A stretch of 64,000 nucleotides of DNA from Carex sylvatica (GCA_964058845.1 CAXKVR010000008.1:682001-746000), one strand, 5' to 3'. Positions 1 through 12,900 are shown, numbered from the stretch's first letter. The notes: generated by a model not told the origin, from the letters alone. Translations and numbers: made by a program.

Positions 1-9
1 ATGTTTTTA

Positions 10-215
10 ACTGCCTCACCAGGGGGACTCAAATTCCACTAGATCTTAGCCGTGCCACTAGACGAGGACTCGAACTATCGCTAGATCTTCTTTGTCTCAT
101 CAGGGGGACTCGAACCACCTCAGCTATTGGCGTCTCACTAGGGGGACTCGAACCACCACTAGTTCAACTGTCTCACTCAATGGGGACTCGAACCGCTGCA
201 AGATATTGACCCGTG
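10..215. repeat. Degenerate ~40-bp tandem repeat, about five copies
   Basis: Five successive units share the phrase GGGGACTCGAACC with CACTAG nearby, spaced about 36-40 bp (units begin near 13, 53, 92, 132 and 169). The copies are diverged and the frame is not conserved, so this is not coding. Such arrays are common in LTRs of plant retrotransposons; the window edge cuts the context, so the parent element cannot be named. Confidence 0.7.
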
Positions 216-2206
216 ACGGGAAGTCCAACCAACGCCATGTTAACGAGGGATCCAATTGGACACTAGACCCAATGTATATATTCCAACATGCGTTCAACGC
301 ATATTGACCCCTTTCCTTTAACTTATCCATAACATTTCATATTCATTTCATTTAATCACACGACAGTCATACTCAACACAACACATCCTATAAGTTTGTT
401 GATCAATCGAATAATCATATTCTAGTATTCTAAACAAAGCCAAAGGGATCGTTCGATTCAACATGCATAACTTCATAAATAAATAAATGCAAACAAAATG
501 GTAAGTAACAATTTGACAATGTTCAGAAAACTCGTACCTGATGTCGAAGTGAATTCTTGATCGTCTCTTACGTTGTTTAAATCTTTAAACTTCGAATCTA
601 AAACATAAACATATATTTTAATTCACGATGCTTGAATTATATTTTCATTTCTAAAAACCTTAATGTTATATGTCATTCATCCTACTTTACTTTCTAGGCC
701 AACTGTCAATGTTTTTAATTTGACTATTTCGATAAAATCGCATATATTAGATGTTATACGTATTATCTTTATTAAAAACTCTGACAATCTTAAATTAGAT
801 TAAAATAATTTGAAATCTAACCTCTGTTTTATTACAACGAGAATAAAAGAATTAAAATAAATTAAGATAAAAATAAGATCAATGATTTTACTTATGTCAC
901 CTTGATTGTTATTATAAATCCAATTAAATATATAGAAAACTTGAAATTCTAATATCATAATATAATTTAACATATCAACTCCACAGAGTTAGTATTTTTA
1001 ATAATAAGATATATCCATGTACATACATAGATCAAAGTGATTTATCTATATCATTCCAATAAAGAAAGCGGATTCGAAATAATTAAAATACTAATAATAA
1101 CTATTAGTTAATTTAGACAGTAACTATTTAGAGTTGTGAAACACAACAAAATATACATCATATTCTAAGTTATAACAAACTATATGACGATCAGTATATC
1201 ATCAATTGAATAAAATAAAATAAAAATAAAAAAAATCAAGAGAATAGTTTTAGAATTTATTATAAACTAGAAAAGTTACATATTATAATATCATAAAAGA
1301 GATAGATTTTCAGATTATACAATCATAAATCTCTACAATCTAAAAACAGTACTTGACTCGAATCAACATCTCGATCTATTATCATATCCTAATCAATGAA
1401 ATGCATACATCAACTTATAAAAAAAATATCATAAATTTAGATTACCTTAATTTAGATAGTGCGACAACGGCAGAGAATTAAAAATGGTATTCCTCTTTGA
1501 TTTTTATCAAGGTTTCATTGCTAATTTAAAATATTGAGAGATGGGATAGGTTTTGAGATAAAATAGGAAACGACAGAAATTAAAAGGAAGGTTTATGGTT
1601 TTAATTAAAAAGGGTGAATCGGGATAATAATTATAAGGAACAGAAATTTGATCGATCAAGGTGTTTAAGAAAAATATAGGGAACGGTTATATCTGAAAGG
1701 GTGGCTAATAAAGGGTGTGAGTTATTAGTTTTTATTTATTTACGTTAGGATACATGGAATAATAACGTATATGATATTTGATCGTATAGAAGAAGAGATG
1801 ATATTTCTTTATAATAAATAAGACAGTTATATATATAAAATTATACGTTAGTAAATTATATTGTTTGTAATATTTTTCACGTGGAGATATAACAGTGAAT
1901 ATGAATAAATTTAATCAGTAATTGAAAAGAAGAAAAACAATAATAAAAATAATACTAATATGAAATCCACGCTTCAAATTCTTGCGGCTGCCGAAACTTT
2001 ATGTTAACATATATGACATTGTATTTTTTTGATGTCCTGTAATTAACATATATGATATTCTAATCCTCTGAATTTTTCGGACTACACCAATTCTATTCGA
2101 GGTGCCTATTTTGCATTCTTATTAACTAAGCTAATTAATTAAGAAACAAAAATAAATATCTAAATTATTTTTCATCGTACCTTAATATAATACTTCCATT
2201 ACATGG
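216..2206. other. AT-rich intergenic span, no gene seen
   Basis: No coding potential is visible on either strand. The part around 450-1700 has the texture of a decayed LTR read on the - strand: short U5-like blocks followed by long AT-rich sequence. I found no terminal repeats or target duplication, so no element is claimed. Confidence 0.5.
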
Positions 2207-3041
2207 TGTTACAGAAAGTCAATCGGCCAACTAGAAACGAGAGTCGGCGAGTCCTTACAACCAAGGAAAGTCATACGACCTCCTAGAGATGAGAACAAGG
2301 TCTCTAAGTTTAAGCTACTCAAGAGAAACACTCAATAAATCACTCTAATCTAATCTAACTTGAGATTAGTGAAGTGGATTTGAGGTTGTTTGAGGAATTT
2401 TGAAGTTTTAAGTTCTCACAACAATGGAGTAACTAAAGCTCTCAGAAAATTACATTTTAGAAATTTAGGATCAGCTGAGATGCTTTGAGAAGAAATCCCA
2501 AAGTCATATTTATAGTGTCAGCTCAAAAATGAGCTGTTTGACCTAAAACGTTACCAACGTTTTAATTCAAAATGCGATTTAGGTTTTAATTTTCTGACAG
2601 CTCAATTAATCGATCAAAACGTTATAAACATTTATAAAAACGTTCGCAATGATTTAACACTGTAAAAATTGGATCAAAAATAGAATTTTTTGAAAGAAGA
2701 ATTTAATTAAAACGTTACAACGTTTTATAATCGTCTGTAACGTTTGAGGTTAAAATCTTGTTTGTTTGATTAAGTTTCTCAGCGTTTTCTTACTGGATTA
2801 ATCGTTACAACGTTTGTATACTGTTGAAACAACGTCAAACGTATTTTACCAAATTTAAAATATTACAGTTTAAAATCTTGATGAGTGCCTTCATGATTTC
2901 TTCAGTTCAAGCTTTCCATATTGTTATTTCAATTTGCTTGAACTTGCATAACTCTAAAAATAGAAGAAATTATAAAATTTAATAATTGTATATTTTGTAA
3001 ATTAGTCAAATAGACGAAAAAAATTATTGTTACAACCAACA
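2207..3041 (-). mobile_element. Putative decayed LTR (Copia-like), - strand
   Basis: On the + strand the block opens with TGTTACAGAAAG and closes with ACAACCAACA, so it has TG..CA ends. Read on the - strand it has a TATA-like ACTATAAATA near 2510 followed by a transcript-like stretch. Its upstream part (about 2540-2850) is filled with AACGTT/ACAACGTT palindromes, as in LTR promoter regions. No matching 5-bp target duplication was found, so the boundaries are uncertain. Confidence 0.35.
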
Positions 3042-3599
3042 ATATTGAGATGGATTATCGAACTTGTTAGACATGATTGAATGTAAAATACAATGAGATG
3101 AACTGAAAATCACGTTACCGATACTCATAATTTATTTTTAAACTTTATCAATTAAATATTTTAATACTAACATGACACCTGGCAGTATGAAATAAAAACT
3201 GTGAATTTAATTGACAATGATAGTAATTTTAATTTAGGTATATTAAATTGCATGATTTTGTATAGTAAAATAAGTGTGGATTAAAATGAGGATTCAAGTG
3301 CCACCTGTGTTTAGTGCTATGAAATGTCACAACGTGTCAACCTCAAATTTTGATATCTAAACAGTTGAGATGGCATTCCAATTCATTGACCTTATTCATT
3401 TTCATACAAGATGTATCTATGTAAATCTTTGTGATTTTCTAAATATTATTTTATTGTAAATCAAGTAATAAGAAATTAAACAAATTCAATTTACTATGAT
3501 AAATTAATTATAGTGTATTCATTTCTGATATCAACAGCAACTATTCTGTTATTTCCACGTAGCTTTATGTGTGACGGGTTATTATAAGAGTAATGTTCG
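3042..3599. other. AT-rich intergenic span, nothing recognised
   Basis: No open frame, RNA gene or terminal-repeat structure could be supported here. Confidence 0.5.
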
Positions 3600-3605
3600 C
3601 TCTAC

Positions 3606-3910
3606 GGTCATATTTGATTATGGAGTAAGTTGTGGAGTAAACTCTCTACTCCACCTTTAAGGAGTCAAATGAAAAATAAATTTGAAGGAGTAAGATGGAG
3701 TAACATTTGAGTTATTTCGGATTAAGTTACTTTGTGAAATAACTTACTACACCTGTGAGTCCCACGATTAGAGTAACACCATACTATAATTTTCTCTCTC
3801 TTTATAAACTTACTCCACCAAACTCCAACTAAGTATAATTATTTTAATCTACCTTAGCTTAGAGTAAGAAATTTAATTCATATTAATTTTACTTCACAAT
3901 CAAACATGAT
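3606..3910. mobile_element. MITE with ~22-bp terminal inverted repeats
   Basis: The left end GGTCATATTTGATTATGGAG is matched at the right end by the reverse complement of CAATCAAACATGAT and its inner flank, about 17 of 21 positions. CTCTAC stands directly outside both ends (3600-3605 and 3911-3916) and looks like a target-site duplication. The interior has repeated GGAGTAA/TTACTCC motifs and no coding sequence. Superfamily uncertain (hAT-like or PIF-like). Confidence 0.6.
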
Positions 3911-3916
3911 CTCTAC

Positions 3917-4449
3917 AGAAAACTCATGTATCCTCCTCAGAAACAGCCGGAGAATCCATTCCGATCTTTCTTTTCTGTTGTTTCTTTAATTATCCATGGT
4001 GACGTCCATGTGAACTCCTACGCAACGACTCAAAAATAATTTCCTGATGGGTCTTGCATACAATATCTTCAAACAAGAGAAAATTTCGCAATAAATCAAG
4101 AAAAATGCGTCACAGGCCACGTATGGGACCTGCTACGGCTACCTTGGCCCATGCAAGAGTGAGGCATCACTACATCAACGCACAGCTGGGGTCCAGCGAC
4201 CAGATTTTCGATGCCATCCTTTGTTTTATTTCGTAACACAGACGATACTTCAAAATATAAATCATCTTGCAGAGTTGCAGCGTGCACTATAAGTATGTAA
4301 CGCATTTTCTGTGGATTGTTGCCTGAATTGCTGCTCTATCTTTTCTTTAGAGATCGCTGCTCATCGGATCTAGCTAAATCTAATGGTACCTGATCCACTA
4401 ATCAAATACAAAGTTACTCGATAACGTAGTCCAGAAAAAAAAAAAGAAG
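3917..4449. other. Intergenic, nothing recognised
   Basis: Short open frames overlap on both strands around 4054-4305 but show no domain, splice or codon-use support. I see no gene here. Confidence 0.5.
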
Positions 4450-5232
4450 GAAAATTGGTTATTTGCTACTTCAAAACTTTTAAATTGTAAAAATGTTATT
4501 CTGAAATTTGAAATTATAAAAATGCTACTCCAAACTTCATTAATTTGTAATTTTGTTACTTCAAATAATTAATAACTAAAATAGCCTCCTTCTCTTCTTC
4601 TTCTGCCATGGCGAAAGGCCCCTATCAATTTGTGAAAGAGATGTTATGTTTACTGAATTCTATCATATATATGTAGCTTGAAGAGTTGGAAAGAGCCATC
4701 GAGTCCACTGATGTTGCCAACTTAGCTGGTAAAGATACAAGAACTCGTCACTCTCAATTCGTTTCAGCAATTAGAAGTCTGATAGATATTGTAGAAAATT
4801 CATTGAAAGAAGCCAGCACAGGGAATGTAGAAAATATCATCACGTGGGTTATTTTAGACAAGCAGGAGAGAGATGAGCTTGCACTGTTCCTATCTTGCCC
4901 ATCTAAAGAAAAACCAAAGCCTTCAACCAACGATGCCAGAATGGACTTTGTGAAGGATCTGTCAGAGTCAATAGATGGTAGGAATGAGAATAAACACAGG
5001 AGGTTTCTTAGTGCAGATGCAAATATTGGCCTTTCGCCATGGCAGGAGAAGAAGAGGAGAAGAAGAGGAGGTAGGTGAAGAAGAGGAGAAGGAGGGTATT
5101 TTAATAATTAATTACTTGGAGTGGTAAAATTACAAATTAATGAATTTTGGAGTGATATTTTTACAATTTTAAATTTCATGATGACATTTTTACAATTTGA
5201 AAATTTTGAAATGGAAAATTACCAATTTTTTC
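4450..5232 (+). mobile_element. Long-TIR (Mutator-like) transposon carrying a captured gene fragment
   Basis: The left arm (about 4450-4620) and the reverse complement of the right arm (about 5026-5232) align over more than 160 bp. They begin AAAATTGG and both end at TGCCATGGCGAAAGGCC. The right arm is longer because of extra GAAGAAGAGG units. Between the arms is about 400 bp unrelated to the TIRs that contains part of a syntaxin-family gene. Long TIRs around a cellular gene fragment are the hallmark of Pack-MULEs. Target duplications cannot be read because both flanks are A-rich. The chromovirus later inserted about 20 bp to the right. Confidence 0.75.
4677..5025 (+). pseudogene. Captured fragment of a syntaxin-6-N-domain gene
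   Basis: The open frame ELERAIES...TRTRHSQFVSAI...WVILDKQERDELALFLS matches the part of the plant syntaxin/t-SNARE-like family (syntaxin-6 N-terminal domain) that carries ERA, TRHxQFxSAI and WVxL..EExDxLAxFLS. These are putative membrane-trafficking proteins. The fragment follows an intron remnant ending ATATATGTAG at 4676, so capture was from genomic DNA and not from a processed transcript. No proper start or 3' end is present: translation runs into the transposon's right TIR, giving an arginine/lysine-rich tail to 5078. The t-SNARE helix and membrane anchor are absent. Family assignment is by motif recognition and is fairly secure. A function for the fragment is unsupported. Confidence 0.7.
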
Positions 5233-5252
5233 AAAATAAAAAATACTTTTCC

Positions 5253-7960
5253 TGTCACACCCCGCGGCCCCACGAGGCGTGACGGGTGCCTCCTGCCGTA
5301 GACATACGGTTGCCCGTATGCCTACAAGGCAAGTACGATATAATAGAAAGTAAAACACACCAACAAAACAAACAAATAACTAAGAAAAACAGTTCACAAA
5401 TCCCAACTGGTCAGGTAATATCATACAAAATCCGTATCTCGATGGATACGTATCACCAAATGACATAGAGAACACATATATATATACAATCAAAACATAA
5501 ATCTATACATGTCTCTAGTCACAATACCAGACAGCTAAGCAGCGGTGAAACCAGGCCTACCGACCTCGTGTCTCTCTCGGATCCGCCGAACCGGAACCTG
5601 AAAAAGTAACCCAAAAGAGGGGATGAGAATTGAATTCTCAGTGCGATAATTTGCCACATATCGTCCCTGGACTTGCAATCAAAGATTATATTCAAAAAGT
5701 AAACACAAATAAAGCTCAAATCAGTTTATAATCATATATAAACATCAATACACAAACCCGACAACATTTATCCAAATGAAATCAAAATTCAGGAATTGCC
5801 AAGATGAAATTCAAGCACACAATATTTGGTTTAACTCGATTTCAGAATATCTGGTAGTAACTACAGATGTTCCACCAAACTGGACCCCAATTCGTTCCCA
5901 CTCATCTGTAGGGTTACAGACACCTACAGACGGCTGTACCAGGTAAAACCTTTTCTCATGACACTCATCTGTAATTACAGGCTTAACTGTTTAATTAAAA
6001 GTCTGGTTCTAATTCATATCCGGAAAATCCATATAAATCCAACTGACCATCCAAACGCAATACCCCCTGGGTAATGCCATCCGATACACAGTCACCACAT
6101 CCAAAATCATAGTACAAAGTCACTTACCCTTCGTCCCAACCGGTACTGGGAACTGCCGAAGGTCAGACGATCTAAAGCTTTAGAACACTGAGCGTCAAAC
6201 GTCCATGCATTAGACTTTGACAAAATCCGGATTCACCCCCTGGGTGACGTCATCACGGTGGATGACAATAATACCATATCCACCAACCGATGGTGATATA
6301 AAGCACGGTGACTTTAATTCCAAAATCAGATCATTCAGATCAACACAAATAATAACCATACCAGCATGCAAATCAATCAGATAAAACAATTCAAGTTTCA
6401 CTTTATTTGGGCAATGCAATGCATATAAATCAAAACACAGTTTAATTCCTGAATAGAAAATATCAAACAAGTCCAGAAACCCCGCACCTGAGTAATAGCA
6501 CGCTCGACTAAGGCTCAGGCGTCTCGAACGATCCAGAAATCCTTTGCCTCGTATGATTACCACCTATTTTATACGTTAAATGCGATTAACGCGTTCGATT
6601 AATATCCGATAATTAATACCATTACCAAACCCTAATTCGAATTCCAATTCAATCGGTGGTTCTGAATAAACAACATGAACCGATATGTTTTACGAAGTTA
6701 TAACTCGATTAATTCCAACAATTTCCAGAGTTTCACATGAAACTATCATAATTCCTTTCCATTTCAATCCAACCCCAAAACCCTAGTTCAATTCCAAATT
6801 CCACAAGCAAATCAATTCGATTATCGAGTTATAACGTTTCAAATCAAATTCGACTTCGAATTTCACCAAAATATAGCCAATCAATTAAAATTAGGGTTTC
6901 CAAGAGAAAAGGAAGATAAATCGTATCAAATATCACAAATTAACCAATAATCGAGCTAGAACTCGATTACGAAACCCTAATCACAAGTTTCAACCGAAAT
7001 CACGACAAATCGAATAAATCGAATAATTTAGGGTTTTCAAAAGAAATTACCAGGGAGAAATATATATCAAATTGAAGCTTTCTATTCGATCAAGGATCGT
7101 CAATTCAGCTCGACTCTCGATTTTCCGGTCAGTCCGATCAGTTTCCGCGTTTAATTTCTCTCTCTCTTTCTTTCCCTTTTTGCTTCGGCTAAACCTAGCC
7201 TTCACGAAATATTTAGTTCCATTCGGTGGAAATGAAATGAGAAGAAGAGAAGGGATTTGATATTAAATTGGAATTTTGCACATATGCCCCTACAACTTTT
7301 AGTTATCAACAACTTGAAAATGTTTATTACAAATAGGCCCTTGTGTAAATATTTTATTTATTAAAAAGATGAAAGAGAAAGAGAGAAGATGTTTATTTAA
7401 TCCATTTTGCAATTAAGTCCCTCAAAATAACAAGAATAACAGAAATACAGACCCCAGTGCGGACCAACCATCCGCACTGCGGATCCATCCATCCGCATTC
7501 ACTACGCAATAACAAACACACCCCAGTGCGGATCAATCATCCGCACTGCGGATCCGTCCAGCCGCACTCACAGCGCAAATAGCAAACACACATCCCAGTG
7601 CGGACCGATCATCCGCACTGCGGATCCGTCCAGCCGCACTCACGGCGCAGAAAAATGTCCGAGCCTAGTGCGGACGCACTGAGCTCAGTGCGGATGCTCC
7701 CATCCGCATTCAGTACTTAGCGAAATTTTCAGAAGAGTACAGAACTCACCCGCACTGCGGATTCCCATCCGCACTACCATCCGCACCCAGTGAAAATCAC
7801 AGCCGTTTATTGAAGAATTTGTCCCAGTGCGGGTGAAGCCACCCGCAGTGCGGGTCATCCATCCGCACTGGACCATTTTTCTATATTTATAATTCGATTC
7901 GTGACGCCTTAACTCAATCAGTCAGTATAGAATATTTATTATAAAATTCATAATGTCACA
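5253..7960 (-). repeat. 3' LTR of the chromovirus
   Basis: Identical to 12929-15636 except for four transitions. In the element's sense, U3 occupies roughly 7960-7050. It contains a block (7441-7875) packed with CAGTGCGG and CCGCACTG motifs in both orientations, followed by a TATA-like GATATATATTTC near 7055. The U5 side carries several AAACCCTAA telo-box motifs (near 6627, 6773, 6893, 6973 and 7028). Confidence 0.97.
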
Positions 7961-7974
7961 TTTCTCCCCCCCTT
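7961..7974 (-). other. Polypurine tract (plus-strand primer)
   Basis: On the - strand it reads AAGGGGGGGAGAAA and ends exactly at the 3' LTR boundary. This is the expected site where RNase H leaves a primer for plus-strand DNA synthesis. Confidence 0.9.
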
Positions 7975-8011
7975 AAAATGAAGTTCAGTCCGCTGAACTT
8001 GATTTCGTACC

Positions 8012-11000
8012 TTAATTGTCGAATAACTCCGGATACTTTTCTCGGATGCTCTCTTCGAGCTCCCACGTCGCTTCCTTATCGGAATGGCGTCCCCATTTTA
8101 CCAACACGAGCCGAATCACTTTGCTTCGTAGCCGTTGCTCTTTTCGGTCCAATATCTGCATTGGTTCTTCCTGATATGTCAGATCATCTTGTACGCGTAA
8201 ACCCGAATGATCAATACAATGCGACGGATCTCGCACATATCTGCGTAGCTGTGATACATGGAATACCGGATGAACCCGGTCCAACGCTGGTGGTAGTGCA
8301 AGCTCGTATGCAACCGGTCCAACTCGTCGCAAAATCTGGAACGGCCCAATATATCGAGGACTTAGCTTGCCCGAAACACCAAATCGATGCACGCCTCTGA
8401 CAGGCGAAACTCGAAGCCATACGTGATCACTTTCTTGAAATTCCAACGGTCTTCGGTGAACATCCGCATATTTCTTTTGCCTTTCTTGAGCCGACTTGAG
8501 CCGACTCAAAACCATCTTTGTTTTCTTAGCAATTTCTTCTAACATTTGCGGCCCTGTAGGTGGATAGGTACCCGCTGGTCCCCACCACAATGGAGTACGG
8601 CACTGCTGTCCTGTCAGCGCCTCTTGCGGTGACATACCAATGCTCGAATGATAACTGTTGTTATACGCAAACTCCACCAGATACAAATGATCAACCCACG
8701 AACCTTGTAAACTTAGCGCGCAGGAGCGCAACATGTCTTCCAGCGTCTGAATAGTGCGCTCAGACTGACCGTCAGTCTGAGGATGGTGCGCAGTGCTGAA
8801 TCTCAACTTGGTACCCATTGTTTCTTGAAAACTTTCCCAGAAATGAGAAGTGAACCGAGGATCTCGGTCAGAAATAATATTGCGCGAGCAACCATGGTAC
8901 TTAAACTGATATTTCAGGAACAATTCCGCCAATTCTGGCCCAGATGTCTCAATTCGAAGCGGAATGAAATGCGCTATCTTCGTTAATCGATCCACAATCA
9001 CCCAAACTGTATTATACCTTCCGACAGTTCTCGGAAATCCACTTACGAAATCCATCGTGATTGATTCAAATTTCCTTGTAGGTATTTCCAGCGGTCTTAG
9101 CAATCCTGCTTTTCTCTGCCGATCCGCTTTAACTTGCTGACATATTTGACACTTTTCCACGTACCTTTGTACTTCCTTTTTCATCTTTGGCCACCAAAAA
9201 TACTTCTTTAGATCTTGATACATCTTTACTTCTCCCGGATGGATAGCGTATCCCGAATTGTGCGCCTCTGACAAAATCAGATCTTTCAACTCCGAATTAC
9301 TTGGTACACAAATGCGGTCGTGAAACCGCAAGATGCCATCTCTTTGAACTTGAAACGGTGAATCTGCGTTTGACTCATAGTGCAGTTTGAATTTCTGACA
9401 TCTCGGATCATTCTGTTGCGCTGCACGAATCTGCTCGTGTAATTCCGATCGGATTTCCACCGCTGCTAGCACAACCGACGCAATTGCAGTTGCGCTAGTC
9501 CCAACCACACTTCTATTACATTTAGATGCAACTTCCAATGCTAATTCGCGTGACGCACCAACATGTATTTCCATTCTGCGCATTTCCTCGAGAAGATGCG
9601 TTTCACTTGTAATCACCAACGCCAGGTTTACCTGACTCTTTCTGCTCAACGCATCCGCTACACTGTTCGCTTTTCCTGCATGATACTGGATATCCAAGTC
9701 ATAGTCTTTCATCAATTCTAACCACCGCCTTTGTCTCAAATTTAACTCCTTTTGCGTGAAGATGTATTTCAGACTTTGATGATCAGTATAGATTCGGCAT
9801 TTCACGCCATACAAGTAATGCCGCCAAATCTTCAGCGCAAATATCACCGCCGCTAACTCCAAATCATGCGTCGGGTAGTTTTGCTCGTGCGGTCGCAATT
9901 GCCGAGATGCGTAGGCAATTACATGATCATCTTGCATCAATACGCAACCTAAACCCAATCGAGATGCATCGGTATAAACCGTGTAATCTTTATCAGCAGT
10001 CGGCATAGCAAGGACTGGCGCGGATACCAGCCGACTCTTCAATTCCTCAAAACTTTTATCTTGCGCGGTACCCCAATCAAATTTCACGCCTTTGTGCAAC
10101 AATTTTGTAAGTGGCGCGGCTAACCGCGAAAACCCGAGTACAAATCTCCTGTAGTACCCGGCTAACCCCAGAAAGCTGCGAATTTCAGTAACTGTCTCTG
10201 GCCTTTTCCAATCTGTCACAGCCCGAATCTTTTCGGAATCTACCGCTAACCCTTTTTCAGAAACCACATGCCCCAAAAATGCAACTTCCTCCAACCAAAA
10301 TTCACATTTCGACAACTTTGCGAATAACTGATGTTCACGCAATCTTTGCAACACAATTCGAAGATGTACCTCATGTTCTTCTCGCGAGCGCGAATACACC
10401 AGTATATCATCAATGAACACCACAACTGTAGAATCCAATAGATCGTGAAACACACGGTGCATCAAGTCCATGAACGCTGCCGGTGCGTTCGTCAGCCCAA
10501 ACGGCATAACCAGGTATTCATAATGCCCGTACCTTGTACGGAACGCTGTCTTATCCACATCGCTCGGCCGTATTCTCAACTGGTGATACCCTGTTCTCAG
10601 ATCAATCTTTGAATATATTGAGGATCCCTGTAACTGATCAAACAGATCGTCAATCCGAGGTAACGGATATTTATTTTTCACAGTTACCTTGTTCAACTCG
10701 CGGTAATCAATGCATAACCGCAATGTTCCATCTTTCTTCTTGACAAACAATACTGGCGCGCCCCATGGTGACGTGCTAGGTCTGATAAATCCACTCTCCA
10801 ACATATCTTCCAACTGCGCCTTGAGTTCTTTCAGTTCTGCCGGTGCCATTCGATACGGTGCTTTTGAAATCGGTGTTGTGCCTGGTACCAGTTCGATACC
10901 GAACTCCACTTCTCGTTCAGGTGGCAACCCTAAAATCTCTTCCGGAAATACATCCACAAATTCTGAAACCACCGGAATGGTGCTGATATCTGGAACTGCC

Positions 11001-12790
11001 GCAGGCGCATAAACCACAGCCGCCAAGTAAGCATCACACCCTGATTCTAATAAATGTTTCATCTCTACAGCCGAAATACACGGTGTTAGTTTCCCAATTT
11101 CTCTACAATTGAGTATGCAAGACATACCTCTTGAATTCGCGAAATGAATCCGACGATGCGGACAATCAATAGTAGCAGCGTGTCTCGTCAACCAGTCCAT
11201 ACCCAATAACACGTCGTAACCGATAATCTCCATCACCAACAAGTCCGCCTCGAACTCTCTTCCATCTATCTTAATCTTTCGGTTTCGGCATAAAGTGATT
11301 CCTTGATCAGTTGAACCAAACGGGGTTTGAACATTTACAACTTGATTACATGTCTCAATTGGCCAACCCCCTTTTTCTACCAATTTCCTTGACACAATAG
11401 AATGGCTGCACCCCGTATCAATCAAACAATACGCATCCTGATCAGATATAGAGAGTATACCTGTCATGACGTCAGTCTGGCCATCTCCCAGCGCAGTTGC
11501 AGCGTTGCGCGAAGTTCCAGCAATGTTAAGCGCATTCGCCGCCGCCCTGCCATCGTTCCTGCCGACGCTGCCGGCACCGCTAACCCTGCCGACACTACCG
11601 GCGCTACTAGCCCTGCTAGCGCTAGCCCCGCCAGCTTGAGATGCACCACGTCCACGCCACGTTGGCGCTCCGCGCCCAACGCTAGCGGACCCTCCCGCGC
11701 TACCAGCGCCTCGCATCCTCATAAGCGCATTCGGGCACTCCCTCGCCCAATGTCCCGCGCTACCACATATGAAACAAGCGCTAGTCTTGCGCCTACACTC
11801 AACCTCATCGTGCGCTTGATTGCACGATCGACACCATTGCGAAGGAATCACCGGTCTAAAACCCGGCATAGAAATCTGTCTAAACGGGGGTCTCGGCACC
11901 ATATTCGACCGAGGGGGTATGGCAAATGATGATCCTCCCCTCGACCTCGACATTTGCCCACTCTGAGCATCCTTCTGTTTTACATTTCTTTCGGTCAGTT
12001 GCTCTTTCCTCCGCTTACCATGCATCTCTATCTGCTCTGCATGATCCATCATAGATTGCAACTCCGTAGCAGTCGGAGTATCAACAATCATCGATATATT
12101 TCCATCCAAACCATCCAAGTAATGCCTGTGATACCTTGCCGCGTCAGTCTGAATATCTGATGCATATCGCGACAATGCCAGAAACTCACTATTGTAATCC
12201 CCCACCGGACGCCCATTTTGCCTCAATTCCAGAAACTTCCTCCGCAACGCTTCACGTTGAATATTGCTCAGAAACCTCCGGTTGAACTGCTGTTCAAACC
12301 ATTCCCACGGAATCCTCGCTTCCTCCCCGACATAACTGCGTCGGGCCCCGTCCCACCAGAACCTTGCGTCACCCTCCAGTTGCTGCTCAGTTACCTCTAC
12401 TTTGTCTTCCTCAGGTGCGCGGCATAAATTCAGCTTTGCATTTATTTGCGCCAGCCATTCCTCGGCTACCGCATACCCGCCGGTTCCATCATAACGCGGC
12501 GGATTCAAGCGCAGAAATGAATCATATAGCCTTCTAAACTCTTCGGGTGCACCACCGCGAACCACCGGTGCTGCATCCCGCATCTCCGCTTGGCGACCTC
12601 TCTCGTAGGCCGCAATCAGCCGGTCATCTATGTCCCGGTCTCTACCTGGCGCTCCTCCAGCGCCACCAGCTCCCTCAGCACCAGCTGGACCAGCCCCAGC
12701 CTGATCAGCAGCCGGCTCGATAATCAATTCCGGATTCCTCCGAGGTCTGCCTCTACCTCGGTGTGGTGTTTCCATTTTCTGAATAAACAC
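8012..12790 (-). CDS. Chromovirus gag-pol polyprotein, 1592 aa
   Basis: One uninterrupted frame encodes all retrotransposition functions. Gag lies at about residues 90-260, with a CCHC zinc knuckle at 339-352 ([14 protein letters not shown]). An aspartic protease (DTG at 458-460) follows, then reverse transcriptase with the FIDD active site at 792-795. RNase H begins around 935, with its first acidic residue D941. The integrase has an HHCC zinc site (H1177, H1184, C1214, C1217) and a DDE triad D1247, D1308 and E1344. A C-terminal chromodomain (about 1541-1590, with VKWGRHS and EATWE) places it among chromoviruses of the Tekay/Del type and suggests chromatin-guided integration. I used the first Met at 12790; a Met five codons later is equally possible. 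No stop or frameshift was seen, so the element may be autonomous. Family placement is from motifs, not from a tree. Confidence 0.97.
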   Translation of the reverse strand: MFIQKMETPHRGRGRPRRNPELIIEPAADQAGAGPAGAEGAGGAGGAPGRDRDIDDRLIAAYERGRQAEMRDAAPVVRGGAPEEFRRLYDSFLRLNPPRYDGTGGYAVAEEWLAQINAKLNLCRAPEEDKVEVTEQQLEGDARFWWDGARRSYVGEEARIPWEWFEQQFNRRFLSNIQREALRRKFLELRQNGRPVGDYNSEFLALSRYASDIQTDAARYHRHYLDGLDGNISMIVDTPTATELQSMMDHAEQIEMHGKRRKEQLTERNVKQKDAQSGQMSRSRGGSSFAIPPRSNMVPRPPFRQISMPGFRPVIPSQWCRSCNQAHDEVECRRKTSACFICGSAGHWARECPNALMRMRGAGSAGGSASVGRGAPTWRGRGASQAGGASASRASSAGSVGRVSGAGSVGRNDGRAAANALNIAGTSRNAATALGDGQTDVMTGILSISDQDAYCLIDTGCSHSIVSRKLVEKGGWPIETCNQVVNVQTPFGSTDQGITLCRNRKIKIDGREFEADLLVMEIIGYDVLLGMDWLTRHAATIDCPHRRIHFANSRGMSCILNCREIGKLTPCISAVEMKHLLESGCDAYLAAVVYAPAAVPDISTIPVVSEFVDVFPEEILGLPPEREVEFGIELVPGTTPISKAPYRMAPAELKELKAQLEDMLESGFIRPSTSPWGAPVLFVKKKDGTLRLCIDYRELNKVTVKNKYPLPRIDDLFDQLQGSSIYSKIDLRTGYHQLRIRPSDVDKTAFRTRYGHYEYLVMPFGLTNAPAAFMDLMHRVFHDLLDSTVVVFIDDILVYSRSREEHEVHLRIVLQRLREHQLFAKLSKCEFWLEEVAFLGHVVSEKGLAVDSEKIRAVTDWKRPETVTEIRSFLGLAGYYRRFVLGFSRLAAPLTKLLHKGVKFDWGTAQDKSFEELKSRLVSAPVLAMPTADKDYTVYTDASRLGLGCVLMQDDHVIAYASRQLRPHEQNYPTHDLELAAVIFALKIWRHYLYGVKCRIYTDHQSLKYIFTQKELNLRQRRWLELMKDYDLDIQYHAGKANSVADALSRKSQVNLALVITSETHLLEEMRRMEIHVGASRELALEVASKCNRSVVGTSATAIASVVLAAVEIRSELHEQIRAAQQNDPRCQKFKLHYESNADSPFQVQRDGILRFHDRICVPSNSELKDLILSEAHNSGYAIHPGEVKMYQDLKKYFWWPKMKKEVQRYVEKCQICQQVKADRQRKAGLLRPLEIPTRKFESITMDFVSGFPRTVGRYNTVWVIVDRLTKIAHFIPLRIETSGPELAELFLKYQFKYHGCSRNIISDRDPRFTSHFWESFQETMGTKLRFSTAHHPQTDGQSERTIQTLEDMLRSCALSLQGSWVDHLYLVEFAYNNSYHSSIGMSPQEALTGQQCRTPLWWGPAGTYPPTGPQMLEEIAKKTKMVLSRLKSAQERQKKYADVHRRPLEFQESDHVWLRVSPVRGVHRFGVSGKLSPRYIGPFQILRRVGPVAYELALPPALDRVHPVFHVSQLRRYVRDPSHCIDHSGLRVQDDLTYQEEPMQILDRKEQRLRSKVIRLVLVKWGRHSDKEATWELEESIREKYPELFDN

Positions 12791-12900
12791 AGTTAGTTTA
12801 TAATATTCGATATATCATACGAAATTCGTATAGTCGCGACGACCCCATTAATACGTATACCACTCTCGTATCCAAACAAGTCTGGTTCAGGTTCTAAACC

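Noticed and set aside
5286..5719. Small frames in the LTR, also at 12962-13395
   Set aside because: Present in duplicate only because the LTR is duplicated; no coding evidence.
6210..6563. 117-codon frame on the - strand, repeated at 13886-14239
   Set aside because: It lies within both LTRs as an identical copy, has no known domain, and does not belong to the gag-pol frame; a chance frame in LTR sequence.
7441..7875. CCGCACTG repeats considered as a CRISPR-like array
   Set aside because: Spacing is irregular, motifs occur in both orientations, spacers are not unique, and the block lies in a eukaryotic LTR.
11402..11929. 175-codon frame on the + strand
   Set aside because: Antisense shadow of the Gly/Ala/Ser-rich gag C-terminal region on the - strand.
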